Notes: generated from the sequence alone by a model not told the origin. A DNA stretch of 38,508 nt from Massilia phyllostachyos (GCF_021044825.1 NZ_JAJNOC010000015.1:1-38508), one strand, 5' to 3'. Positions 23,586 to 32,407 are shown, numbered from the stretch's first letter. Made by a program: numbers and translations.

Positions 23586-24347
23586 CTAACTGCCCAGCTT
23601 GCTAAGCGCGTAGGCCGCCAGGAAGCCGGTTACCACGATCAGGCCGGCGAAATCGTGGGTCTCTTCGAATGCTTCCGGGATCATGGTGTCGACCAGCATC
23701 GCCAGCACGCCGCCGGCCGCCACGGCGGTGGTCGCCGCGACGACTTGCGGCGGGAAGTGGCGGAACACGGCGTAGCCGAGCAGGGCGGCCACGCCCGAGG
23801 CGACGGTGATGCCGCCCCAGATGCCGAAGATGTAGTGGGCCGAGCGTCCGGCCTGTTTCATGCCGGCGGCGCTCGACAGGCCTTCGGGGATGTTCGAGAG
23901 GAAAATCGCAGCCACCGCCACGACGCTCACGCCCTGGCCGCCCAGCATCGACAGCCCGATCACGATCGATTCCGGAATCCCGTCGAGCAGGGCGCCGAAG
24001 GCGATGGCCTTGCCGCTGCTCCCGCTGTCCTGGGCCGTGGGCTGGCCGCCGGAGCGCTTGCGGTGCTTGGCGCCGTGGTGCGAGAGCTTCCAGTTGGCCA
24101 GCGTGTAGATGGCAGCGCCGCCGAGGAAGCCGATCGCGGTCGAAGCGAAGCCGCCGGTGTGGAAGGCGTGCTCCATCAGTTCGAAGGAGAGGGCCGAGAT
24201 CAGGACGCCGCTGCCGAAGGCCATGATGGCGGCGATCAGGCGCTGCGGCACCTGCAGGCGGTAGCCGGCAAAGGCGCCGAGCAGCAGGGCGCCGCCGGCG
24301 ACCAGTCCCCAGAATCCGGCCTGCAGCCACATCGGTACACCATCCAT
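23586..24347 (-). CDS. ZIP-family metal transporter (ZupT/GufA-like)
   Basis: The 253-residue product has eight hydrophobic segments and the two paired ZIP metal-site helices ALLDGIPESIVIG (about 118-130) and LSNIPEGLSSA (about 150-160). A histidine/lysine-rich loop (HHGAKHRKR, about 90-98) lies between helices 3 and 4, the usual variable metal-binding loop. It is distinct from the ZIP protein at 10.8 kb (different length and signatures). It is transcribed divergently from the YjaB-type gene. Confidence 0.88.
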   Translation of the reverse strand: MDGVPMWLQAGFWGLVAGGALLLGAFAGYRLQVPQRLIAAIMAFGSGVLISALSFELMEHAFHTGGFASTAIGFLGGAAIYTLANWKLSHHGAKHRKRSGGQPTAQDSGSSGKAIAFGALLDGIPESIVIGLSMLGGQGVSVVAVAAIFLSNIPEGLSSAAGMKQAGRSAHYIFGIWGGITVASGVAALLGYAVFRHFPPQVVAATTAVAAGGVLAMLVDTMIPEAFEETHDFAGLIVVTGFLAAYALSKLGS

Positions 24348-24441
24348 GCACTATTCCTCTCGTCGGGCAATGGGCGCATCATAGCGCGACAACAGGAAAT
24401 GATTCCGGCACAATTGAGTTTTTCACAAGTTTGCGAACACC

Positions 24442-24876
24442 ATGCCCACCATCCGTTCCTCCACGCCCGCTGACGCCACGGCACTCGCCGACATCTGGCG
24501 CGCGAGCGTGCGCGCGACCCACGACTTCCTGAGCGAAGCGCATTTCGCCGAGATCGAGGCCTTGGTCGCCGGCCACTACCTGCCGCACGCCCCGTTGTGG
24601 GTCGTCGAAGCCGACGGCTGCCCCGCCGGCTTCATGGGGCTCACCGGCGCCCACGTCGACGCCCTGTTCATCGACCCGCGCCGCCGCGCCCAGGGCCTGG
24701 GGCGGGCGATGATCGCGCACGCCGAGGCGCAGGCCGGCAAGCTGACGGTCGACGTCAACGAACAGAATCCGCAGGCGGTCGGCTTCTACGAGCGCATGGG
24801 GTTCATGCGCACCGGCCGCAGCGCGGTCGATGACGCCGGCCGGCCCTATCCCTTGCTGCACATGCGCCAGCCATGA
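24442..24876 (+). CDS. yjaB: GNAT N-acetyltransferase, YjaB type
   Basis: The 144-residue product is a single GNAT domain. It closely follows E. coli YjaB as I recall that sequence: an RATHDFLSE segment, GFMGLTGAHVDALFIDP, then VNEQNPQAVGFYERMGF, and GRSAVDDAGRPYPLLHM at the C-terminus. The acetyl-CoA loop is RRRAQGLGRAM (about 75-85). The physiological acceptor is not known to me. The start ATG 24442 gives the normal family length. Confidence 0.88.
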   Translation: MPTIRSSTPADATALADIWRASVRATHDFLSEAHFAEIEALVAGHYLPHAPLWVVEADGCPAGFMGLTGAHVDALFIDPRRRAQGLGRAMIAHAEAQAGKLTVDVNEQNPQAVGFYERMGFMRTGRSAVDDAGRPYPLLHMRQP

Positions 24877-25215
24877 CGGATCGCAAACTGTTTCTTCGGT
24901 CGATGCTCGAACTGAACCGGTAATGCAGCATTTGTTTCCTTGAAACATCAATACATTCGGACAAATTCTCTTGCATCGGTAACATTTTTCGTTTAAGGTA
25001 GCCAGGTGATAGCTGCCCGCCAGGGTGGTGTGTCCGATCAGCGATGAGGCGGTTTCTTGAAGCCGTTTCTTTTTGTCCCCCGCATCACGCCGGGGGATTT
25101 TTTCGGTGCCGCGGCCCTGCCTGCCGCGGATGGCGCGACCCGCGCCTGCCGGCCCACCGCACAGGCCGAGGCGCTGCCCGCTTCGATGCTTCGCCTGCGC
25201 GCCACCGGAGGACCC
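24877..25215 (+). promoter_or_regulatory. Structured leader, candidate riboswitch with terminator
   Basis: No gene fits this 339-bp gap. From 24997 the RNA would fold as hairpin GGTAGC/GCTGCC (24997-25002 with 25012-25017; loop CAGGTGATA), then CGCCA/TGGTG (25018-25022 with 25026-25030), then a third hairpin (25050-25065). An intrinsic terminator follows at 25076-25103. CCGCC (25017-25021) can pair with GGCGG (25048-25052). GATGAGGCGG (25043-25052) can alternatively pair with the terminator's 5' arm (25077-25086; 8 of 10 positions), an antiterminator layout. The downstream operon has a cation/proton antiporter, so a Na+ (DUF1646-type) or Li+ (nhaA-I-type) sensor is my leading guess. Class membership is unverified. 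Confidence 0.6.
25076..25103 (+). terminator. Intrinsic terminator within the leader (attenuator)
   Basis: TCCCCCG (25076-25082) pairs with CGGGGGA (25091-25097) around an 8-nt loop and is followed by six T. It lies 113 bp before the first start codon of the operon, on the operon strand, and more than 190 bp after the preceding gene. It therefore suits attenuation better than gene-end termination. Confidence 0.85.
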
Positions 25216-26259
25216 ATGAGCGATACGCTTTCCCCCTGGAGTGCAGCACGGCGAATCCTGCCCGCGCTCCTGTCCGCCAGCTTCCTGGCATCCACCGCCG
25301 CCGCCGCCCCGCGCAAGCCGGCCGTCGCGCCGCTGGCCGACTTCACGGCGTTGAGCGGCTCCTACCCCTCGCGCTGCACCGGTCCGCTCGACCCGGCCCT
25401 CGGCGGCCTGGGTGCGCCGGGGATCCGGCGCTGCGCCTGGAGCCAGCGCGTCGAAATGCTGCACTGGCAAACCGTGCCGAATGCCGGCAATGCCTGCCTG
25501 CCGGCGCCGGCCCTGGCCTGGCACCGCCTGGGAGCGGGCATGCGCACTCCGATCGCGCCGTGGAGCGCGGCCTGGCCTGCCCAGAGCGTGCTGTCCGAGC
25601 AGGGCGGCGTCACGCAGGCGGCCGCGCTCTGGCGCGGCGACGACGGCCAGTGGTCGGCGGTGCTGTGGCGCTGGCTGCCGGCCGAGCGCGCCGCGACCCG
25701 CAACTGGCAGGCCGCCCACTGGAACGACGTCGCGCAAGCCGTGCGCGCGAGCGCAGCCGGCGCCAGGGCAGCGCCGACTTCGCCGCTGCTGGCGGCCTGG
25801 GAAGACGCCTCGCGCGGCAAGCCGCGCCTGCGCGAGCCGGACGCGGCGCGCTGGATCGCCGACGGCGCCTGCCTGAACCTGCAAACGGCCGGCATCGGCC
25901 AGGCGCGCCTGCACCTGCCGCACTCGCGCGACGACGTGCGCCAGGAACAGCGCAGCGCGATGCAGGTCCAGCTGGCGCGCCGCTATCCGGACGCCGACTG
26001 GCTGCAGAGCTTCGCCCTGGTCGAACCGAATACACCGGGCGCGCGCACCGGCGCCAAGTTCCTCGCCGTATGGCGCGAGGGGACCACCGTCAACGGCCAG
26101 CTGTGGATCACACTGCCGGGCGAGGAGGGCATCGTGCGCGCCCGCGTCTCCAGTGTCCTGGCCGTTGCGCGCAGCGACGACACCGCCAAGGCGCGCGCCG
26201 CGCTGATCCAACGCGAGCTGACCGCGCTCGCCCACGCCTGGGAGGTGCGCCATGAATGA
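25216..26259 (+). CDS. Exported protein of unknown function, first gene of the antiporter operon
   Basis: I do not recognise this 347-residue protein. A signal peptide is clear (about residues 1-34, basic ARR then LPALLSASFLASTAAAA). The mature part has four cysteines (in SRCTG, RRCAW, NACLP and GACLN) that could form two disulfides, and many Trp and Ala. The start at ATG 25216 has GGAGG 4 bp upstream; upstream in-frame ATGs would run back through the terminator. Its stop overlaps the antiporter gene by 8 bp, so the two are probably coupled and functionally linked in the envelope. Confidence 0.8.
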   Translation: MSDTLSPWSAARRILPALLSASFLASTAAAAPRKPAVAPLADFTALSGSYPSRCTGPLDPALGGLGAPGIRRCAWSQRVEMLHWQTVPNAGNACLPAPALAWHRLGAGMRTPIAPWSAAWPAQSVLSEQGGVTQAAALWRGDDGQWSAVLWRWLPAERAATRNWQAAHWNDVAQAVRASAAGARAAPTSPLLAAWEDASRGKPRLREPDAARWIADGACLNLQTAGIGQARLHLPHSRDDVRQEQRSAMQVQLARRYPDADWLQSFALVEPNTPGARTGAKFLAVWREGTTVNGQLWITLPGEEGIVRARVSSVLAVARSDDTAKARAALIQRELTALAHAWEVRHE

Positions 26260-27496
26260 AGAACTGAATACGCCGCTGTGGCTGCTGTCGCCGCTGGCCG
26301 TGCTGGGTGGCGGCCTGATGCTGGCCCTGGTCATCGGCCTCACCCTGCAGCGCTTCAAGGTGCCCAAGCTGTATGGCGCGGTGCTGGCCGGCCTGCTGCT
26401 GGGCTCCACCGGCTTCGGCCTGATCGACCGCGCCCTGCTGACCCAGTTCCAGGAACTGCTGAACGCCGCGGCGGCCCTGGTGCTGTTCGAGGTCGGCCGC
26501 AAGATGGACCTGGCCTGGCTCTTGAAAAGCGGGCGCCAGGGCGGCAGCCTGCTGCTGGCGACCATCGCGCGCTGGGTCGCGGTCGCGATCACCCTGCGCC
26601 TGCTCGGCCTGCCGTGGGGCGCGTCGATCTTCATCGCCTCGATCCTGATCGCGGTGAACCCGGTCATCGTCAGCTCGATGGTGGCGGACGAGAACGCGAG
26701 CGGCACCAGCACCTTCGCCACCGCCAATATGGTGGGCCTGAGTTCCCTGGTCGCCCTGCTCATCCTGGGCGTGACCATGGCCTGGACCCGCAGCCACGGC
26801 GTCGACGCCAGCGGCGACTTCCTCGGTGAATTGATGCGCCAGGGCGGCAAGCTGGTGCTGGGCGCCGCGATCGCCGCGCTGTCGTACGGCTTGTACGCCG
26901 CCGCCACCCGCCTGTGCAAGGTGCCGGCGCGGATGCGTCCCGGCATGCTGCTGGCGGCGCTACTGATCGACCTCGGCCTGTGCTCGGTGTCGGCGGCCAG
27001 CGCGCTGCTTTCGCTCTTGCTGATGGGCGTCCTGCTGCGCAATGCGGAAAAGCGCGACAACGTGTTCCAGGCTCAGCTGCAGACCGCCCAGGATATCGGC
27101 TACGTGCTACTGTTCCTGATGTCGGCCGCCCTGGTCGACCTGGGCGAACTGGCGCGCGGCTGGGCGCTCGGCGCGGCGCTGGCCGTGTTCGCGGTGCGCA
27201 TCGCCGTCACCCGCCTGGCACTGTGGCCGGCCAGCGCCTGGGACCGCCGCAAGAAGCATGCGATGGCGCTGTCGATGTGTTCCCTGGTGAGCTACGGCGG
27301 CCTGGTGGTCGACAACACCCTGAACGCCTATACCGGACTGGACCCGGCCTCGACCGCGCTGATGGGCGCGCTGCTGGCCCTGAACGTGCTGCTGGCGCCC
27401 GGCCTGACCTGGCTCGGCCTGCGCATGGCGGGCGAAACCTACCAGACCGGCGGCCAGGACGTGGCGCCGGCCGACAAATTCAAGGAGGCCGCATGA
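26252..27496 (+). CDS. CPA2-type cation/proton antiporter (Kef-like membrane domain)
   Basis: The 414-residue product has about 12 membrane segments. Typical Na_H_exchanger-domain features are KVPKLYGAVLAGLLLG (about residues 36-51), LFEVGRKMDL (about 82-91) and ASILIAVNPVIVSSMVADE (about 130-148). No RCK/TrkA nucleotide domain follows, unlike KefB/KefC, so it is the short form. The exchanged cation is not determinable (Na+, Li+ or K+). It overlaps both operon neighbours. The leader structure at 24990-25103 probably sets its expression. Confidence 0.85.
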   Translation: MNEELNTPLWLLSPLAVLGGGLMLALVIGLTLQRFKVPKLYGAVLAGLLLGSTGFGLIDRALLTQFQELLNAAAALVLFEVGRKMDLAWLLKSGRQGGSLLLATIARWVAVAITLRLLGLPWGASIFIASILIAVNPVIVSSMVADENASGTSTFATANMVGLSSLVALLILGVTMAWTRSHGVDASGDFLGELMRQGGKLVLGAAIAALSYGLYAAATRLCKVPARMRPGMLLAALLIDLGLCSVSAASALLSLLLMGVLLRNAEKRDNVFQAQLQTAQDIGYVLLFLMSAALVDLGELARGWALGAALAVFAVRIAVTRLALWPASAWDRRKKHAMALSMCSLVSYGGLVVDNTLNAYTGLDPASTALMGALLALNVLLAPGLTWLGLRMAGETYQTGGQDVAPADKFKEAA

Positions 27497-28701
27497 GCGC
27501 TACCGTACTGAATGATGCAGCCGCCGCCCAGGCGCAGGCGGTGAGCGGCAAGGGCCCGGCCTTCCTGCCGGACTTCAAGCCCTCGACTGTCGGCACCATG
27601 GGCATCGAGCTCGAACTGATGGTGCTCGACCGCCTGACCTACGACCTGTTTCCGGCCGCGCCCGACATCCTGCGCGTGCTCGACAAGCACGACAAGCCCT
27701 GGGTGCACACGCCCGAGATCACGACCTCGATGCTGGAAGTGGCGACCTCGATCCTGCAGTCGTTCGGCGAGGCGCGCGAGCAGCTCGAGCACATCCGCTC
27801 GACCGTGCAGCGCGCGGCGTTCGAGGTCGGCGCGGCGATTTCTGGCGGCGGGGCGCACCCCTTCCAGCGCTGGAACGAGCAGCGCATCTATCCGAAGGAG
27901 CGCTACTTCGAGTCCGAGCGCAAGTACGGCTACCTGGCCAAGCTGTTCACGGTGTTCGGCATGCACGTGCACATCGGCGCCGGCACCGCCGACGAGGCGG
28001 TGCGCCTGTGCGCCTGGCTGACCCAGCGCGCGCCGCTGTTCATCGCGCTGTCGGGCAATTCGCCGTGCTGGCAGGGCGAGGTGTCGGGCTTCTGCAGCTC
28101 GCGCAGCAATGTGGTCGGGGCCTTCCCGATGAGCGGCATCCAGCCGCCCGACCTGCGCAGCTGGCAGGACTTCCGCGACTATTTCGACCGCCTGGCGGGT
28201 TTTGGCATCGTCAACAGCATCAAGGATTTCTACTGGGACGTGCGGCCCAAGCCCGAGTACGGCACCATCGAACTGCGGGTGCTCGACACGCCCCTGAAGC
28301 CGGTGTACGCCGCCGCGCTGGCCGTGTATGCGCGCGAGTTGTGCCTGGAATTCGCGGACCAGCCGGACCGCTGGCCGGCCAACGGCAGCCGCGAGCTCTA
28401 CACCTGGAACCGCTTCAACGCCGCGCGCGACGGCGTCGACGGCAGCTGGATCGATCCCGAGACCGGAACCTCGCTGCCGATCCTCGACGTGATCCGGGGC
28501 GACCTGGAACGCCTCGGCCGGCGCTCGCGCGACCCGGGCTTCGCGCAAGCGCGCGCGGTGATCGAGGAATTGATGAAGGAGGGCGGCCAGGCCGGCCTGC
28601 TGAAACGCCACCTGGCGGGCGGCGGCGGCATGAACGACCTGGCGCGCCTGGCGAGCGAGGTGTTCGACGCCGGCGAGGGCCTGGCCGAGCAGAAAAGCTA
28701 G
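27493..28701 (+). CDS. YbdK-type carboxylate-amine ligase (glutamate-cysteine ligase family)
   Basis: The 402-residue product belongs to the GCS2/YbdK family. STVGTMGIELELMVLD near residue 35 and HTPEITTSMLEVAT (about 76-89) carry conserved acidic residues. SGGGAHPFQRW (about 118), GMHVHIG (about 157) and PEYGTIELRVLDTPL are the remaining family motifs. Some members make gamma-glutamyl-cysteine weakly; many have unknown substrates. Start ATG 27493 has AAGGAGG 4 bp upstream and overlaps the antiporter stop (ATGA). Its stop TAG shares bases with the stop of the convergent MarR gene. Confidence 0.92.
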   Translation: MSATVLNDAAAAQAQAVSGKGPAFLPDFKPSTVGTMGIELELMVLDRLTYDLFPAAPDILRVLDKHDKPWVHTPEITTSMLEVATSILQSFGEAREQLEHIRSTVQRAAFEVGAAISGGGAHPFQRWNEQRIYPKERYFESERKYGYLAKLFTVFGMHVHIGAGTADEAVRLCAWLTQRAPLFIALSGNSPCWQGEVSGFCSSRSNVVGAFPMSGIQPPDLRSWQDFRDYFDRLAGFGIVNSIKDFYWDVRPKPEYGTIELRVLDTPLKPVYAAALAVYARELCLEFADQPDRWPANGSRELYTWNRFNAARDGVDGSWIDPETGTSLPILDVIRGDLERLGRRSRDPGFAQARAVIEELMKEGGQAGLLKRHLAGGGGMNDLARLASEVFDAGEGLAEQKS

Positions 28702-29198
28702 AGCTGGGCCAGCGGCAGCTGGGCGGCCTCGTCGTCCGCCGCCAGCTCGGCGATCAGGCGGCCGAGGTCCTGTTCCAGGCGCAGCAGCGTCGCTTCGTCG
28801 AGGCTGGCGAGGGCGTCCGGCAGCACGCCGGCGAAGGGCAGGGGCGCGGCGCGCAGCACCGCCAGGCCCTCGGGCGTGACGCGCAGCGCGACGGTGCGGC
28901 GGTCGAGCCCTTCGCGGCTGGCGCTCACGAAGCCGCGCTCGACCAGAGCGCGCACCAGGTTGCTGGCGGTCGACTGGTGGATGTCGAGCTCGCGCGCCAG
29001 CACGGTCGCGCCGATGCCGGGCTGGCGGTCGATCACGGACAGCGCCCACAGCTGGGCGCCGCCCAGGCCGGCTTCGCGCTCGACCTGGCGGAAATGGGTC
29101 TTGACGGCGTTGAACACAACGCGGAACTGGCGCAGCACGCGCATCGGCGCGCCGCTGTCGGCGCCGGCGATCTGCTTTTCGGGATGAATATCGGGCAT
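28698..29198 (-). CDS. MarR-family transcriptional regulator
   Basis: The 166-residue product has a winged helix-turn-helix (about residues 45-115; GATVLARELDIHQSTASNLVRALVERG, with wing REGLDRRTVALRVTPEG). The start is set at ATG 29198 (MPDIHPEKQ), because reading further upstream only adds low-complexity residues. It is divergent from the GGDEF-EAL gene and convergent with the ybdK-like gene, overlapping it by 4 bp. Its ligand and targets are unknown. Confidence 0.88.
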   Translation of the reverse strand: MPDIHPEKQIAGADSGAPMRVLRQFRVVFNAVKTHFRQVEREAGLGGAQLWALSVIDRQPGIGATVLARELDIHQSTASNLVRALVERGFVSASREGLDRRTVALRVTPEGLAVLRAAPLPFAGVLPDALASLDEATLLRLEQDLGRLIAELAADDEAAQLPLAQL

Positions 29199-29340
29199 CC
29201 GCGCATGATAGCCGAAATCGGTCCCTTCGCTGGCACGAAGCGCACTTGTCCCGCCAGCAAATCCGCAGGTGTGCCGGACTCGTCGTTTGCGCAGCCGAAA
29301 CGTGGCGCGGCCTATGGCGGCTTTTGCTAGGATGGGCCGC

Positions 29341-32145
29341 ATGAATCGGCTGCTGGCTCATCCACTCTCGTGGCGCCGGCACATGGTGTCGCGCGCCGCC
29401 ATGACCACCTTTCTGGCCGGCGCCGCGCTGACAGCGTTGCTGTCGGCGGTGGCGCGCAACCTGGAGGCGGACCGCGCGCGCGCCGATTTCGCGCAGCGCG
29501 CGGCGGTGCGCACGGCCGCGGTCGCGCGCGCCTTCGGCGACGCCGTGCGCGACCTGCGCGCGCTGAACCTGCTGTTCGCGGCAAACGGCGGCGCGGTCTC
29601 GCGCGAGGCCTTCGACGCTTTCGCCCAGCCGCTGGCGGCGCGCAACGGCTACCTGCGCGCACTCGAGTACCAGCGCTTCGTGGACGACGGCGAGCGCGCC
29701 GCCTTCGAAGCCGCCGGCAGCCGCTACTGGCCGGGCTTCGCGATCCGCGAGCGTGGGCCCGACGGCCTGCGGCCCGCCGCGCGCCGCCCGCGCTACCTCG
29801 TCAACGACTACGTGGTGCCGATCGCCGGCAACGCCCTGGTCTATGGCTACGACGCCTGGTCCAATCCCGAACAGCGCGCCTTCATCGCGCGCGCCATCGA
29901 CAGCGGCGAGCCCACCGCCAGCCCGGTGCTGCGCCTGGTGCAGGGCGACGGCGGCCTGCGCGGCTTGCTGGTGTCGATGCCGGTCTACCGCGGCGGCGCC
30001 GACCTCGAGGACGTGGCGGCGCGGCGCGCGCAGGCGCTCGGCTGCACCACCGTGGCGCTGGACGCGGCCGTGCTGGTGGGCGCCAGCCTGGACGGAACGC
30101 ATCTGCTGGCGATGGGCGACTTTGCGCTCACGTTATACGGCTATACAGGCAGCGGCGCGCGCGTCCCGGTGTTCCACCACCAGGGCGACCCCGCGCCGGC
30201 ATCCCTGCTGGAGCGCTGGCTCGACCGCGACCCGACCGCCATCACCAGCAGCTTCGAGGTGGCCGGGACGCGCTGGGAATTCGAGACCGTGCGCCTGCCG
30301 CGCAGCCTGGAATCGCGGACCGGTTCGCTGTCGATCCTCGCCTTCGGCATCCTGCTCAGCTTCGCCGCCGGCTGGCTGGTGCAGCAGCGCAGCGCGCGCA
30401 CCCGCCGCATCGAGTCGCTGGTCGAGCGCCGCACCGCGGACCTGGCCCTGACCGCCGGCGCCCTGCGCCTGTACCGGCGCGCGATCGAATCGGCCGCGAA
30501 TCCGATCCTGATGATCAGCGCGACCCGGCCCGGCTATCCGATCGAGTATGCGAACGCCGCCTGCGAGCGCGTGCTCGGCTACGGGCCGGGCGAGCTGCAG
30601 GGCCTGCCGCTGGCGGAACTGGCGCAGCCGCAGGACGGGGAGGCCGGGCTGGCCGAGCTGCGCCAGGCCCTGTACGAGTGCCGCAAGGGCCACGCGCTGG
30701 TGCGCCAGGCCACCCGCGACGGCCGCGAGCTGGTCAGCGAGGTCTACATCGCGCCGGTGAACGACGAGGCCGGCCGCACCGGCCACTTCGTGGTCACCAC
30801 CTACGACGTCACCGTCGCCAAGCGCTACGAGGCGGAACTGGCGCACCGCGCCCGCTACGACACCCTGACCGGCCTGGCCAACCGCGCCCTGCTGAGCGAC
30901 CGCATCGAGCGCGCCATCGCGGTGGCGAACGGCGCACCGGTGTGGACGGTCGCTCTCGACATCGACCACTTCAAGCTGATCAACGACACCCTCGGACGCG
31001 GCCTCGGCGACGAGGCGCTGCGGGCGCTGGCCGGCCGCATCAACGGCGGCATGCGCCAGGCCGACACCGCGGCGCGCGCCGGCGGCGACGACTTCATGCT
31101 GGTGCTGTGCGGCTGCGCCAACGAAGGCCAGGCCGCCGCGCGCGTGCAGGAAGTGCGCGCGGCCATCGCCGAGCCGCTGCAGATCGAAGGACACACCCTG
31201 GCCTTCGGTTCCAGCGCCGGGGTGGCCGGCTATCCGAACGACGGGCGCGACCCCGAAACCCTGGTCAAGCATGCGGAAGTCGCGATGTACCGCGCCAAGC
31301 AGAACGGCCGCAACGCGGTGCAGTTCTACGCGCCGCACATGAATGCCCACGCGCTCGACCGCCTGGCGCTGGAAGGAGCGCTGCGCGGAGCCCTGCGCGA
31401 CCAGCAGTTCGAGCTGCACTTCCAGCCCCAGGTCGACCTGCACAGCGGCCGGGTGGTCGGCACCGAGGCCCTGATCCGCTGGCGCCACCCGCTGCTCGGC
31501 ACCGTGCGCCCGGACCGCTTCATCGCGCTGGCCGAGGAGACCGGCCTGATCGTGCCGATCGGCGCCTGGGCGCTGCGCTCGGCCTGTTCCCAGAACCGCG
31601 ACTGGCAGCGCGCCGGCCTGGGCCAGCTGCGGGTCGCGGTCAACCTGTCGGCGCGCCAGTTCTCCGAACCGGACCTGGTACAGACCGTGCGCCAGGTGCT
31701 GGACGACACCGGCCTGGCGCCGGACTCGCTCGAGATCGAGCTGACCGAGAGCATGATGATGGCCGACGTCGAGTCCGCGATCGAAACCATGCGCTGCCTG
31801 AAGGCGATGGGCGTGAAACTCTCGATCGACGACTTCGGCACCGGCTACTCGAGCCTGGCCTACCTGAAGCGCTTCCCGGTGGACGTGCTGAAGATCGACC
31901 GCAGTTTCGTGCGCGACATCGTCGTCAGCCGCGACGGCGCCGCCATGGTCGACGCCATCGTCTCGCTGGCCCACAGCCTGCGCATGCAGGTGATCGCCGA
32001 GGGCGTCGAGACCATCGAGCAGCTCGACTACCTGCGCGGCTGCGGCTGCGACGAGGTACAGGGCCATATCTTCGCCCGGCCGCAACCGGTGGAAGCCGTT
32101 GAAGCGTTGCTGCGCCAGGGCAGGGTGGCGCCGGTGCACGCCTGA
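29341..32145 (+). CDS. CHASE-PAS-GGDEF-EAL cyclic-di-GMP signalling protein
   Basis: The 934-residue product has an N-terminal helix (about 20-38), a periplasmic CHASE domain (about 55-290; YLRALEYQRFV, RYLVNDYVVPI), and a second helix (about 325-345). A PAS domain follows (about 370-490), then GGDEF (about 505-660) with signature RAGGDDF, the D variant of GGDEF, and EAL (about 675-925) with TEALIRW, NLSARQFS and DDFGTGYSSL intact. Phosphodiesterase activity is therefore likely; cyclase activity is possible. AGGATGG precedes ATG 29341. The CHASE ligand is unknown. Confidence 0.93.
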   Translation: MNRLLAHPLSWRRHMVSRAAMTTFLAGAALTALLSAVARNLEADRARADFAQRAAVRTAAVARAFGDAVRDLRALNLLFAANGGAVSREAFDAFAQPLAARNGYLRALEYQRFVDDGERAAFEAAGSRYWPGFAIRERGPDGLRPAARRPRYLVNDYVVPIAGNALVYGYDAWSNPEQRAFIARAIDSGEPTASPVLRLVQGDGGLRGLLVSMPVYRGGADLEDVAARRAQALGCTTVALDAAVLVGASLDGTHLLAMGDFALTLYGYTGSGARVPVFHHQGDPAPASLLERWLDRDPTAITSSFEVAGTRWEFETVRLPRSLESRTGSLSILAFGILLSFAAGWLVQQRSARTRRIESLVERRTADLALTAGALRLYRRAIESAANPILMISATRPGYPIEYANAACERVLGYGPGELQGLPLAELAQPQDGEAGLAELRQALYECRKGHALVRQATRDGRELVSEVYIAPVNDEAGRTGHFVVTTYDVTVAKRYEAELAHRARYDTLTGLANRALLSDRIERAIAVANGAPVWTVALDIDHFKLINDTLGRGLGDEALRALAGRINGGMRQADTAARAGGDDFMLVLCGCANEGQAAARVQEVRAAIAEPLQIEGHTLAFGSSAGVAGYPNDGRDPETLVKHAEVAMYRAKQNGRNAVQFYAPHMNAHALDRLALEGALRGALRDQQFELHFQPQVDLHSGRVVGTEALIRWRHPLLGTVRPDRFIALAEETGLIVPIGAWALRSACSQNRDWQRAGLGQLRVAVNLSARQFSEPDLVQTVRQVLDDTGLAPDSLEIELTESMMMADVESAIETMRCLKAMGVKLSIDDFGTGYSSLAYLKRFPVDVLKIDRSFVRDIVVSRDGAAMVDAIVSLAHSLRMQVIAEGVETIEQLDYLRGCGCDEVQGHIFARPQPVEAVEALLRQGRVAPVHA

Positions 32146-32198
32146 GCCCGACCGGCCGTGCGACAGGGCAGGTGGGCTATACTTATCACATACGCAAC

Positions 32199-32306
32199 CG
32201 TAGGGTCGGCGGTCCCCCGCCCACGCGTTCAACGAACGGAATCGAGCCATGGAGCAGGCCAGGATACGTGATCTGAACGCGTGGGCAAAGGATTGTCCAC
32301 CCTACG
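32199..32306. repeat. Palindromic repeat element A
   Basis: The outer arms CGTAGGGT (32199-32206) and ACCCTACG (32299-32306) and inner arms GCCCACGCGTTCA (32219-32231) and TGAACGCGTGGGC (32274-32286) are perfect inverted pairs. The whole 108 bp would fold as one long interrupted hairpin. It has no coding capacity. Confidence 0.85.
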
Positions 32307-32407
32307 AGGGTGTGAAAAATTCGTCCATGGCTGCGTTGCCTCGTCTCGCCGTACGAGTGTACTGTCTTCGACTCGGCGCCTTGCCATAGCCATTTTTTCA
32401 CACCCTC
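32306..32407. repeat. Palindromic repeat element B
   Basis: The left arm GAGGGTGTGAAAAAT (32306-32320) and right arm ATTTTTTCACACCCTC (32392-32407) are inverted, differing by one A. Imperfect inner pairing (CCATGGC with GCCATAG) extends the stem. It directly adjoins element A, sharing one base at 32306. A T-run before the right arm means either strand may show terminator-like behaviour. Confidence 0.8.

Noticed and set aside
24997..25065. yybP-ykoY (Mn), fluoride or c-di-GMP riboswitch
   Set aside because: The GGGGAGTAGC core of yybP-ykoY and the characteristic fluoride and GEMM sequences are not present; only a partial AAGGTAGCC resemblance.
25057..25215. Upstream start for the exported protein (ATG 25057)
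   Set aside because: It would translate through the intrinsic terminator and hide the signal peptide; ATG 25216 has a good GGAGG.
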